The notes beneath the pieces are model-generated. The model did not search any database. It had not been told where the DNA came from and was given only the letters and a program-made list of their open reading frames with translations. Below are positions 25,652 to 33,515 of a stretch of 64,000 nucleotides of DNA, piece after piece. The position numbers were made by a program, and so were the translations under genes. The stretch lies in NCBI RefSeq assembly GCF_011440375.1, contig NZ_JAAOIR010000001.1, positions 1,364,001 to 1,428,000 of the forward strand, written 5' to 3'. This stretch comes from Halorubellus sp. JP-L1. GTDB taxonomy: Archaea > Halobacteriota > Halobacteria > Halobacteriales > Natrialbaceae. Each line of letters opens with the position of its first letter. Position 1 is the stretch's first letter.

Positions 25652-27028
25652 TTAGCGTTCGCGAAGTTCCTCGATGAGTTGCTGGATGAGCGCCTGCTGC
25701 TGTTCGAGCAGGCCGTTCTGCGCCTCGACGCGCTCCTCCAGGTCGTCGATGCGGGCGGCGAGGTCCGCGGGCGTGACGCCGGACTCGGTCGCCGGCTCGA
25801 ACCCGGCGGCGGCGAACTCGCGCGCGCTCTCCCCGCCAGACCCGTCGTCGGTCGACGCCGCATCCTCGGTCGACGCCGCATCCTCGGTCGACGCCGCATC
25901 CTCGGTCGACGCCGCATCCTCGGTCGACGCCGCATCCTCGGTCGACGCCGCATCCTCGGTCGAAAGCAGGTTCGATCGGTCGACCGGTTCGGTCTCGGTC
26001 GCTCCGCCAGACGCGTCCGTCGTCGTCGCCGACTCGTCCGCCGGTTCCGCGCGACGCTGCCCGCCCCCGTCCGCCGGTTCTGCGCGACGCTGCCCGCCCC
26101 CGTCCGCCGGTTCCGCGCGACGCTGGGAGGTCTCGGTCTGCGCATCGCGTCGCTGCCCGGCCGAGGCGTCGTCCTCGCTCGCGACGGGTCGACGCGGATT
26201 CGACCCCCCGCGGCCGGCGTCGTCGTCCGCGGTTTCGGGAGCCTCCTCGTCGAGTGATTCGGCCTTCTCGTCGTCGAGGAACGGGTCGCCGCTCGTGTCC
26301 GCCGGCCGGTCGCCCGCGTTCGCGCCGAGCGGGTCCACGCCCTCGCCGAAGTCCACCGCGCCACGCGAGGAGTCGGGGGCGTCCTCCTCCGGGTCGACGA
26401 GCGCGTTGAACGCCTCCAGCGAATCGACGTCGTAGTACGAGCACAGCGCTTGCGTCAACCGTTCGCGGACGACGGCGACGTGCTCGTTCGGCGCCTTGAT
26501 GCGCTGCGGGCGACCGTCGACCGCGATCACGATCTGGGTCGCGACGCTCCCCTCCTCGAAGTCCAGGGCGGTGACGTCCTCGAAGTGGTACTGTTCGTGG
26601 TCGGCGTCCCAGACCGCCCCGCCGACGTGCTTCAGGAGGCGGTCGCTCGTCACGATGAGCGTCAGCTCGCTGAACCGGAACGTCTGCACGACGGTCTCGC
26701 CGGGGTCGGTGACGCCACTGCCGTTCAGGACGCCCGCCAGTACCGGATGGAGGACGTCGTCGGTGACGCTCGAAGGCACTGCGAAGTCGCGTTCGCCGTC
26801 GATACTGTACGTGAGCGTGATGCGCGTCTTCCGTCGACCTTCGTTGACCGTGACGCGCTCTGCGTCGTGGGGATACGACTCGACGGATTCGTCGCTGAGC
26901 AGGCTCTCGGAGCGATAGACGAGCGTTCGCGTCGGCGTGACGAACAGGCCGTCGTCGCCACCCAGGGACACGTTCGCCGCGACGGTCTCGCCGTCGAGTT
27001 CGTCCTGCACGATACCCGGAACGTCCAT
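25652..27028 (-). CDS. Haloarchaeal protein with PH-like N-terminus, repeats and coiled-coil tail
   Basis: This 458-residue protein starts MDVPGIVQDELDGE and has about 230 residues of mixed strands with FVTPTRTLVYRSE and LIVTSDRLLKHVGG, reminiscent of two PH-like/bacterial-PH lobes. The middle is low complexity, with three copies of QRRAEPADGGG and about seven copies of TEDAAS. The last 45 residues form an acidic coiled coil rich in Glu, Gln and Leu. The ATG at 27028 is preferred over 27055 because the conserved sequence begins there. The DNA repeats span about 25854-25965 (18-bp unit) and 26036-26135 (33-bp unit). Function unknown. Confidence 0.75.
   Translation of the reverse strand: MDVPGIVQDELDGETVAANVSLGGDDGLFVTPTRTLVYRSESLLSDESVESYPHDAERVTVNEGRRKTRITLTYSIDGERDFAVPSSVTDDVLHPVLAGVLNGSGVTDPGETVVQTFRFSELTLIVTSDRLLKHVGGAVWDADHEQYHFEDVTALDFEEGSVATQIVIAVDGRPQRIKAPNEHVAVVRERLTQALCSYYDVDSLEAFNALVDPEEDAPDSSRGAVDFGEGVDPLGANAGDRPADTSGDPFLDDEKAESLDEEAPETADDDAGRGGSNPRRPVASEDDASAGQRRDAQTETSQRRAEPADGGGQRRAEPADGGGQRRAEPADESATTTDASGGATETEPVDRSNLLSTEDAASTEDAASTEDAASTEDAASTEDAASTEDAASTDDGSGGESAREFAAAGFEPATESGVTPADLAARIDDLEERVEAQNGLLEQQQALIQQLIEELRER
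25854..25965. repeat. 18-bp in-frame tandem repeat (TEDAAS), about 6 copies
   Basis: GTCGACGCCGCATCCTCG repeats almost perfectly six times. The near identity of copies at DNA level shows recent expansion. The frame is kept because 18 is a multiple of 3. Confidence 0.95.
26036..26135. repeat. 33-bp in-frame tandem repeat, 3 copies
   Basis: A 33-bp unit beginning GTCCGCCGGTTCCGCGCGAC occurs three times with a single C/T difference and encodes QRRAEPADGGG. It lies 70 bases from the 18-bp array in the same gene. Confidence 0.9.
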
Positions 27029-27164
27029 GCCGCCCCCTTCACGAGAGGACGCCATAAATCCGTGGGGCAGCCGCGTTTCGAACGCCACGAACGGGGTGCG
27101 ACCCCGTCACGTACCACGGTGACATGAGAAGGTTCAAGTCCAGTAACGGCCAACGGGAGTGTGA

Positions 27165-27321
27165 GGCCGGGTGGCTTAGCTGGACATAGCGCCGCACTCA
27201 TAGGGTTTCAGAGATTCGGTGCGGTACCACAGCCTTGGAAGGCATGCGCGTGACCTCGGGGCCCGCCGAGCCTCGAACCTGGGTCATGCGGAGATCGCGG
27301 GTTCGGAGCCCGCCCCGGCCA
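27165..27321 (+). tRNA. Elongator tRNA-Met (CAT) with an intron of about 83 bases
   Basis: The acceptor GGCCGGG (27165-27171) pairs with CCCGGCC (27314-27320), followed by discriminator A. The anticodon stem CCGCA/TGCGG (27192-27196 with 27287-27291) encloses CTCATA plus A. The anticodon is CAT at 27199-27201. The T-arm is GCGGG-TTCGGAG-CCCGC. An intron at about 27203-27285 interrupts the loop after position 37. GGTT at its 5' end can pair with AACC near its 3' end, as in a bulge-helix-bulge splice site. The intron itself can form a GC-rich hairpin. Elongator Met is favoured over initiator because the acceptor starts GG and not AG. Confidence 0.9.
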
Positions 27322-27730
27322 CTTTCTACCGTCGAACTGCGAGCGATAGCGAGCAGTTCGGCGATACGAAACGTGGCCGGGAGCGGGCGGAGAACCCGTG
27401 TCGGTCGCCGACGAGCGCCAGCGAGTCGGCGAGAAGGAGCGAAGCGAGCGGTAGCGAGTGGAGCGACTGGCGTTCGGAGCCCGCCCGGTAGCGTTCGACA
27501 GTCGAACTGCGAGCGATAGCGAACAGTTCGGCGATACGAAACGTGGCCGGGAGCGGGCGGAGAACCCGTTTACGGTTCCCGCGAGCGACCGCAGGGAGCG
27601 AGGGGGAAGACGATGCGCGAGCGGAGCGAGCGAATCGGAATCGCCGACGAGCGCCAGCGAGTCGGCGAGAGGGAGCGAAGCGAGCGGTAGCGAGTGGAGC
27701 GACTGGCGTTCGGAGCCCGCCAGGTAGCGT
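27301..27730. repeat. Large tandem repeats carrying the tRNA-Met 3' end
   Basis: A ~97-base block starting GTTCGGAGCCCGCC and ending GGAGAACCCG occurs at 27301-27398 (its first 14 bases are the tRNA T-arm) and 27472-27568, and its start recurs at 27708. A second 63-base block (CGACGAGCGCCAGCGAGTCG onward) occurs at 27408-27470 and 27645-27707. The blocks contain palindromes such as CGAACTGCGAGCGATAGCGA. No gene is visible in 27322-27791. Confidence 0.9.
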
Positions 27731-27791
27731 TCGACAGCCGAACTACGGGTGTTAGCTCGTGGTTCGGTGGTGTGGTGTCGCGCGAGTGCGT

Positions 27792-28664
27792 TTAGACGCC
27801 GTCGGGGTGCGTGAGTTGGCCGTTGGCTTCGGCGACGAGGCCGCGGTCGACGGCGGCGTCGATGATGGCTTCGCACTCGTGGTCGGGGATGTCGTAGGCG
27901 CTGCCGGCGATGGTTTCGATCTCGTCGCGGGCGACGGGGAGGTCGCGGTTCTTGAGGAGTCGGACGACCTTGTTGTACGTGCGGGGGTCGACGTCGGGGG
28001 TGGTGTCGGAGTGGTCGTTCGCGGACCGGTCGGTGGCGTTCGACGTCGATGTGGGGGGTGCGTGCTCCGTGGACTGGTCCGTTGCGTCGTCGCGGGTTCG
28101 GTTCTCGCTGGTCGCGTTCGTGGGTTCGTTCTCGTCGTCGTCGGGTTCGGCGTCGGGGATGGTGGTGCTGGCGTCGCCGAAGACGCTGTTCTGGCCGGGT
28201 TCGTTCGTGGTGTCGTCGAAGACGGACGTGGTCTCGTCGACCTCGAACGGCGTCTCGCCGTCGTCGCTGGCGGCGTTGTTGGCGGCGTCGTCGTTCGTGG
28301 CGTCGTTGGAGTCGTCGAGGATGCTCGGTGGGACGACCGCGTCGTCGGACCCGGACGCTCGGTCGGTGCCGGTGGTCGCGTCGCTGCCGGCGTTCGCGTC
28401 GACGTCGCGGTCGGGTTCGGCGGACGTGCGATCGTCGGCGTCGGGGTTCTCGTGGACGATACCGGCGTTCTCGCGGGCGTCTGCCTGCGCGGCTGCGACG
28501 ACCGGGTCGAGCACCCGACCGAGTTTGCGTTCGCACGTTCCGCAGAGGACGACGGTCGTCTGCTGGGTTTTCGTGGGTGCGAGCGCCTCGGGGACGATCG
28601 GGGATTCCCGGAGGGAGACGTCCATCGCTGCGCCACAGAAGTAGCACGAGGAGAGGTCGACCAT
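27792..28664 (-). CDS. Zinc-ribbon and winged-helix protein with long acidic linker
   Basis: This 290-residue protein begins MVDLSSCYFCGAAMDV and has a second pair CGTCERKLG at about residue 43, forming one zinc ribbon. Residues 75-225 are Asp/Asn/Thr-rich low complexity, presumably disordered. The last 65 residues (TYNKVVRLLKNRDLPVARDE onward) look like a winged helix. The combination suggests a DNA-binding regulator, a family seen only in Halobacteria as far as I know. The ATG at 28664 directly precedes the zinc ribbon and was chosen over an in-frame upstream codon. It is divergent from the gene at 28806. Confidence 0.72.
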   Translation of the reverse strand: MVDLSSCYFCGAAMDVSLRESPIVPEALAPTKTQQTTVVLCGTCERKLGRVLDPVVAAAQADARENAGIVHENPDADDRTSAEPDRDVDANAGSDATTGTDRASGSDDAVVPPSILDDSNDATNDDAANNAASDDGETPFEVDETTSVFDDTTNEPGQNSVFGDASTTIPDAEPDDDENEPTNATSENRTRDDATDQSTEHAPPTSTSNATDRSANDHSDTTPDVDPRTYNKVVRLLKNRDLPVARDEIETIAGSAYDIPDHECEAIIDAAVDRGLVAEANGQLTHPDGV

Positions 28665-28805
28665 GGCGGAAGTCGACGCTCGCACCCCACCTAAAGCTTG
28701 TCACGGCCGCGGTCGGGAGGCCGACGCGGAACCACCTCCCCCGCATCATAGTTGCGTCAGTTGTATTGCGTGAAAATAATGTGAGACGGAGCGGTGGGGT
28801 GTGGT

Positions 28806-29345
28806 ATGAGCGAGCACGACGGTGGTGGGGCAAGTGGCGTGCTGTCGCGGCGGCCGACCGCGGCCGCGCTGGCCGCGGTCCCGTCGAACGACCCGGTAAG
28901 TGCGAGCGAGGTTGCCGCGGAACTGGACGTCGCGCAGGACGTGGCGCAGGATGCCCTTCGCGCGCTCGCCGCCGACGGTACGCTCGCACACCGGCAGGTC
29001 CGTTGTCGCTCCTGCGCCGTCGACGTCTGGTACCGACCCCGGGAGGCGTCGACGGCGTCGCTCGAGGAGCGCGTCGACGACGCCATCGCCGAGCTAGCCG
29101 TGCCGGGCGCGAGCGAACTGATGCAGGACTGGCGTCGTAACGCCGTCCGCGAGGCGTTCGAGTACCTTCAGGATGCAGCGGTCGCGGAGGCGTCGACGAA
29201 CGTCGACGCCATCTACCCGACCCACGAGGCCGGGTTCGACACCGAGGACGCGTGGTGGGGAATGGTCGCGCCGCGACTCGCGCGACTCCCTGGCGTGACG
29301 GCGGGCGGCGACGGCGACGCGTGGCGGTACGACGCCGACGCCTGA
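28806..29345 (+). CDS. HTH protein of unknown function
   Basis: This 179-residue protein has an N-terminal winged-helix-like segment (VSASEVAAELDVAQDVAQD, then ALRALAADGT), one CRSC pair in VRCRSCAVDVWYRPRE, and an acidic helical C-terminal half with DAWWGMVAPRLARLPGV. The ATG at 28806 has an AAAATAAT box about 27 bases upstream. The zinc site has only two cysteines and may be incomplete or shared in a dimer. It may be a transcription regulator. Confidence 0.7.
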   Translation: MSEHDGGGASGVLSRRPTAAALAAVPSNDPVSASEVAAELDVAQDVAQDALRALAADGTLAHRQVRCRSCAVDVWYRPREASTASLEERVDDAIAELAVPGASELMQDWRRNAVREAFEYLQDAAVAEASTNVDAIYPTHEAGFDTEDAWWGMVAPRLARLPGVTAGGDGDAWRYDADA

Positions 29346-29391
29346 GAGCGTTCGACGTCGACGCGTGAATCGCTCGAGTTCCCGACGGTGG

Positions 29392-30060
29392 TCAGTAGAT
29401 GAGTTCGTCGTCGTTCTCGACCATGTAGAGCGTTCGCGCCGCGATGTTGACGGCGTGGTCGCCGACGCGTTCGAGGTCGCGGATCGTGAGGAGGAGTCGG
29501 GAGACGTCCGCCATGAGCCGCTCGACGTTCCCGTCCTCGAGTTCCGTCTCGATGAGGTCGCGGACGACCATCTCGCTGGCGTCCTGGCAGAGTTCGTCGA
29601 GTTCGTCGTCGCGGGCGGCGATAGCGCGGCACTCGGCCGTGTCCTCGCGGTCGTACGCGCTCATCGCGTCGGCGACCATCTCGGCGGTGACGTCACCGAT
29701 CGCCTGGACGTCCACCTCGGGGAAGACGTCGCGGCCGGCGTCGAGCGTGTACTCGGCGAGGTTGACGGCGAGGTCGCCGACGCGTTCGAGGTCGGTGATG
29801 ATCTTGAACGACGCGGCGATGAACCGGAGGTCGCTCGCGACGGGCTGCTGGAGCGCGATGAGGTCGATGCATTGCTTCTCGAGGTCGAGGTAGCGCTGGT
29901 TCACCTCGTCGTCGCCCTCGATGACGCCGCGGGCCTGCTCGTCGTCCTTCGATTCGAGTGCGACGAGCGCGTCCTGGAGGCGGTCGAGGACGAGTTCGCT
30001 CATGTAGAGGATGTCCTCGCGGAGGTCCTCCAGTTGGTCCTGGTAGCTCTCGCGTGGCAT
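29392..30060 (-). CDS. phoU: Phosphate signalling protein PhoU
   Basis: This 222-residue, all-helical protein has two PhoU repeats, each with an E/DxxxD motif: DLERVGDLAVNLAEYT near residue 91 and DLERVGDHAVNIAARTL near residue 192. PhoU binds metal clusters and restrains phosphate uptake and the Pho response. The ATG at 30060 starts MPRESYQDQLEDLRED. No pst transporter genes lie in this window. It is divergent from the AbrB-PhoU gene, with which it shares a 276-base upstream region. Confidence 0.93.
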   Translation of the reverse strand: MPRESYQDQLEDLREDILYMSELVLDRLQDALVALESKDDEQARGVIEGDDEVNQRYLDLEKQCIDLIALQQPVASDLRFIAASFKIITDLERVGDLAVNLAEYTLDAGRDVFPEVDVQAIGDVTAEMVADAMSAYDREDTAECRAIAARDDELDELCQDASEMVVRDLIETELEDGNVERLMADVSRLLLTIRDLERVGDHAVNIAARTLYMVENDDELIY

Positions 30061-30336
30061 GCTCGAACCTGACTCCGCACAGTTCAAAAAGGTTCGTCAC
30101 TCCGGGGTCGAGGTCGGCTGTCGAGCGTAGTCGTACGAAATACTATATAGTGATACGTTCGTCGGATCGGTATCGAGGGGGACCGGATTGGCTCTCGACG
30201 GCATTTCTGCGGGTTCCGGCGCCCTCTTACGGCGCCTTTCCCGGTTCCTCGCAAGCGGTCGTGCCGCTATCATCACCGGGCGGCGCCGATATATAGAATA
30301 GTCGGATTTATGGTCGGAGGTCGGGTATCGACCGAC
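30061..30336. promoter_or_regulatory. Divergent promoter region between phoU and the AbrB-PhoU gene
   Basis: Two AT-rich boxes stand out. ATACTATATAGTGAT at 30139-30153 is near-palindromic and could serve phoU with a leader of about 60 bases. GATATATAGAATA at 30288-30300 fits the AbrB-PhoU gene started at 30337 but not an ATG at 30310. Between them, GGCGCCCTCTTACGGCGCC is a short hairpin. Confidence 0.5.
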
Positions 30337-31332
30337 ATGGAGACGCGCAAGGTGCAGGTGACCGGTGGGTCGACGTTCACCGTATCGTTGCCGAAGGACT
30401 GGGCGACCGAGAACGGGGTGTCGGCGGGGACGACGGTCGAGTTCTACCCGGAGGAGGACTCCTTGCTGTTGACGCCGAAGAGCGAGACCGAGCGCACGCG
30501 GGGAACGCTCGACGTGACAAACCTGGAGGGCGAGCAGTTGACGCGCGCGGTCATGACGATGTACGTCTCGGGATTCGACGTCATCGAGCTGGAGGCCAAC
30601 CGGATCACGACCGACCAGCGTCGCGCGATCCGCGAGGCGACCCAGGGTCTCGTCGGCGTGGAAGTCCTGGAGGAGACGGGCGACAGCGTCGTCATCCAGG
30701 ACCTGCTCGACTCCTCGGAGTTGAGCATCACGAACGCGGTGACGCGCATGCGGTTGATCGCGCAGTCGATGCTGCAGGACGCGGTGACGGCGCTCGTCGA
30801 GAACGACGCTGACGTGGCGCGGGACGTCGTCGAGCGCGACGAGGACGTGGACCGCCTGTGGTTCGTGGTCTCCCGCATCTTCCGGTCGACGCTCCGGTCG
30901 CCGCGTGCGGCCGAAGAACTGGGCGTGAGTCGCGAGGACTGCTTCGACTACCACTCGAGTGCACGCCAGCTGGAGCGGATCGCGGACCACGCGGCGAAGA
31001 TCGGGAACCTCGCGCTGGACCTCGACGAGATCGACGGCGAGGTCGGGGACGCGTTCGAGGAACTGCACGCGGACGCCTCCCACGTCGTCGACCTGGCGAT
31101 GGACGCGCTGTTCGAGGCGGACGCGGACGAGGCGACGCGGCTCGCGAACGAGGCTCGCGCGAGCATCCTCGGGATCGACGAGCACACGCGCCGGATCGAC
31201 GACCTCCTGCGCGAGCGCGACCCACAGACCGCCCAGTCCCTTGGATTGGTCGTCGACTCGCTCTCGCGGAGCGCTGACTACGGCGGGAACATCGCGGAGA
31301 CCGCGCTCCAGAAGGCCGCACCGAGTCCCTGA
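30337..31332 (+). CDS. AbrB/SpoVT-PhoU fusion, phosphate uptake regulator
   Basis: This 331-residue protein has an N-terminal SpoVT/AbrB-type DNA-binding swapped-hairpin domain (METRKVQVTGGSTFTVSLPK) followed by two PhoU helical repeats (about residues 110-310, with RQLERIADHAAKIGNLALD). This archaeal combination links phosphate sensing to DNA binding. The ATG at 30337 is preferred over 30310 because the AbrB strand begins there and the TATA box at 30289 would leave a short leader. The C-terminal codons TALQKAAPSP lie in the first unit of a 34-bp repeat, and the stop falls inside it. Confidence 0.88.
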   Translation: METRKVQVTGGSTFTVSLPKDWATENGVSAGTTVEFYPEEDSLLLTPKSETERTRGTLDVTNLEGEQLTRAVMTMYVSGFDVIELEANRITTDQRRAIREATQGLVGVEVLEETGDSVVIQDLLDSSELSITNAVTRMRLIAQSMLQDAVTALVENDADVARDVVERDEDVDRLWFVVSRIFRSTLRSPRAAEELGVSREDCFDYHSSARQLERIADHAAKIGNLALDLDEIDGEVGDAFEELHADASHVVDLAMDALFEADADEATRLANEARASILGIDEHTRRIDDLLRERDPQTAQSLGLVVDSLSRSADYGGNIAETALQKAAPSP

Positions 31333-31467
31333 AACGGCGCTCCAGAAGGCCGCGCTCAGTCCCTCAAACGGCGCTCCAGAAGGCCGCGCCCAGTCCCTCA
31401 AACGGCGCTCCAGAAGGCCGCGCCCAGTCCCTCAAACGGCGCTCCAGAAGGCCGCGCCCAGTCCCCG
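31303..31467. repeat. 34-bp tandem repeat derived from a gene end, 5 copies
   Basis: GCGCTCCAGAAGGCCGCGCC (then CAGTCCCTCAAACG) recurs at 31303, 31337, 31371, 31405 and 31439. The first unit encodes the last nine residues and stop of the AbrB-PhoU protein. In later units TGA is changed to TCA. Confidence 0.95.
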
Positions 31468-31561
31468 AGACGAGACCGGAGGCGTTTCTTCGACGCGGTC
31501 GCGGGTCGCGAACCGCCGACGGACCGAGGGGTTTTCACCCTGTAGCGTCGAGTTCCTGGGC

Positions 31562-32542
31562 ATGACCGAGGACTCGAGCGAGCGCGTCGTGGCGGCCGTC
31601 GACGACACGGCGGCGGACATCGCGTCGATGGAGATCCGTGGCGCGGCGACGATCGCGGACGCCGCGGCCGGGGCGCTGGCGGCGCAAGCGGCGGCGTCGT
31701 CGGCGTCGGAGCCGGCGGCGTTCGAGGCGGAGTTGAAGGCGGCGGCGCGGCGACTGTACGAGACGCGACCGACGGCGGTGTCGCTCCCGAACGCGCTCCG
31801 GTTCGTGCTCTGGGACATGGAGGGCGAGACGGTCGACGCGCTCCGCGAGAGCGTCCTGGAGAGCGCGCGGTCGTTCCGCGAGGACCTCGCTGACGCCCAG
31901 GATCGCCTGGGGCGGATCGGCGCGAACCGCCTGCGTGACGGCGACGTCGTCATGACGCACTGTCACTCGACGGACGCGCTGTCGTGCGTGAAGGCGGCGC
32001 TCGACCAGGGGAAGGACGTCTCGGCGGTCGTGAAGGAGACGCGACCGCGCAAGCAGGGCCACATCACGGCCGAGCAGCTCCGCGAGTGGGGCGTGCCGGT
32101 GACGCTCGTCGTCGACAACGCCGCGCGCCGCTACCTGGAGGACGTCGACCACGTGCTCGTCGGTGCGGACTCGATCGCGGCGGACGGGAGCGTCGTGAAC
32201 AAGATCGGGACGTCGGGCCTGGCGGTGAACGCGCGCGACCGCGGCGTCCCGATAATGGTGGCCGCGCAGACGATCAAGCTCCACCCCGGTACCTTGACGG
32301 GCCACACCGTCGAGATCGAGAACCGCGACGAGACGGAGGTGCTGGCCGACGCCGAGCGCGAACGCATCACGGGCGGCGATCCGGACGACCCCGAGTTCGC
32401 CGTCGAGAACCCGGCGTTCGACGTGACGCCACCGCGGTACGTCGACGCCATCGTCACCGAGCACGGCCAGTTCCCGCCCGAGAGCGTCGTGACGCTGATG
32501 CGCGAGCTGTTCGGGACGGACGTCGGCCAGCCCTGGGAGTGA
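31562..32542 (+). CDS. Ribose-1,5-bisphosphate isomerase
   Basis: This 326-residue eIF2B-like protein converts ribose 1,5-bisphosphate to ribulose 1,5-bisphosphate. Cys134 in MTHCHSTD and Asp203 in GADSIAADG correspond to the catalytic Cys133 and Asp202 of the Thermococcus enzyme. The phosphate-binding KIGTSGLAVNA is intact. In haloarchaea that lack RuBisCO the product is proposed to enter a non-carboxylating pentose bisphosphate pathway for nucleotide breakdown. It heads a plus-strand group with a DUF63 protein and a PfkB kinase. An alternative is methylthioribose-1-phosphate isomerase, but the motif context favours R15Pi. Confidence 0.88.
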   Translation: MTEDSSERVVAAVDDTAADIASMEIRGAATIADAAAGALAAQAAASSASEPAAFEAELKAAARRLYETRPTAVSLPNALRFVLWDMEGETVDALRESVLESARSFREDLADAQDRLGRIGANRLRDGDVVMTHCHSTDALSCVKAALDQGKDVSAVVKETRPRKQGHITAEQLREWGVPVTLVVDNAARRYLEDVDHVLVGADSIAADGSVVNKIGTSGLAVNARDRGVPIMVAAQTIKLHPGTLTGHTVEIENRDETEVLADAERERITGGDPDDPEFAVENPAFDVTPPRYVDAIVTEHGQFPPESVVTLMRELFGTDVGQPWE

Positions 32543-32648
32543 CCGCTGGCAGCGGAGCGGCCGTCGGCCAGCGCCGGACGTGACCGGTCGAGTGCGGCGG
32601 TGAGGCCGACCGGAACCTTCTTTCCGGTTCCCCTACGGAGAATAGGAC

Positions 32649-33512
32649 ATGGCTGGTGGCGTCTATACGATTCCGTCGTTGGTGTACGTGGTGCCGCTCC
32701 TCCTCGCGTTCGGGGGCGTGGCCGCGCTCCTGTGGGCGATCCGGCCGCCGACGACGGACTGGACGGTCGTCTCGTTCGCGCCGTGGATGGCGATCGGGTC
32801 CGTCCTCTTCCTCCTCGACGGCCTGGGCGCGTACCCCGAGGTCGTCGCGCCACTGTTCGGGCCGGTGACGGTGTACGTGACGACCGCGGTGTTCGCGGGC
32901 TTCGTCTGGATCCTAATGACGTTCGTCGCGTCGATACGGAAGGGATTCGACATCTACTACGGCGTCGGCGTCTTCGGGGGCGGAGTGGCGTTGATGCTGA
33001 TCGTGTTCCTGTTCCTCGCGGGCATCAACGCGCAGACGTTCAATCCCGTCTATCCGGTGTTCGGGTCGATCGTGGCGGCGCTCGTCGCGGCGCTCGCGTG
33101 GGTCGCGCTGAGTTTGACGTACACGGACGTCGCGCGGTACACGGGCCGAACGGGTGCGTTCGTGGTGTTCGCGCACTCGCTCGACGGCGTGTCGACGGCG
33201 CTCGGGTACGACCTCCTCGGGGCGGGCGAACGCACGCCGCTGTCGCGCATCCTCCTCGAGTTCTCCGCGAGCCTGCCGAGCGCGGAGTACGTGGGTGCGG
33301 GCTGGCTGTTCGTCCTGGTGAAAGTGCTGCTCGCGCTCGTCATCGTGGCGGCGTTCCGCGAGTACCTGGAGGAGAGTCCGCGGCAGGCGCGACTGGTGCT
33401 CGCGTTCGTCGCGGCGGTCGGGTTCGGGCCGGGCGTGTACAACCTCCTCCAGTTCACGATCACCGAGCAGCAGGCGGTGTTCGCGGTCGCTCGTGCACTC
33501 GGAGGTGCGTGA
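32649..33512 (+). CDS. DUF63 family membrane protein
   Basis: This 287-residue protein has about eight transmembrane helices and the DUF63 features HSLDGVSTALGYDLLG and YVGAGWLFVLVKVLLAL. The His-Asp pair in the HxxDG loop is conserved in the family. Function is unknown. It ends three bases before the PfkB kinase gene, so the two are probably co-transcribed. Confidence 0.9.
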   Translation: MAGGVYTIPSLVYVVPLLLAFGGVAALLWAIRPPTTDWTVVSFAPWMAIGSVLFLLDGLGAYPEVVAPLFGPVTVYVTTAVFAGFVWILMTFVASIRKGFDIYYGVGVFGGGVALMLIVFLFLAGINAQTFNPVYPVFGSIVAALVAALAWVALSLTYTDVARYTGRTGAFVVFAHSLDGVSTALGYDLLGAGERTPLSRILLEFSASLPSAEYVGAGWLFVLVKVLLALVIVAAFREYLEESPRQARLVLAFVAAVGFGPGVYNLLQFTITEQQAVFAVARALGGA

Positions 33513-33515
33513 GGC

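Noticed and set aside
27219-27755. Short open frames in the repeats after tRNA-Met
   Set aside because: They are a consequence of the repeated blocks and encode only Ser/Arg/Ala repeats.
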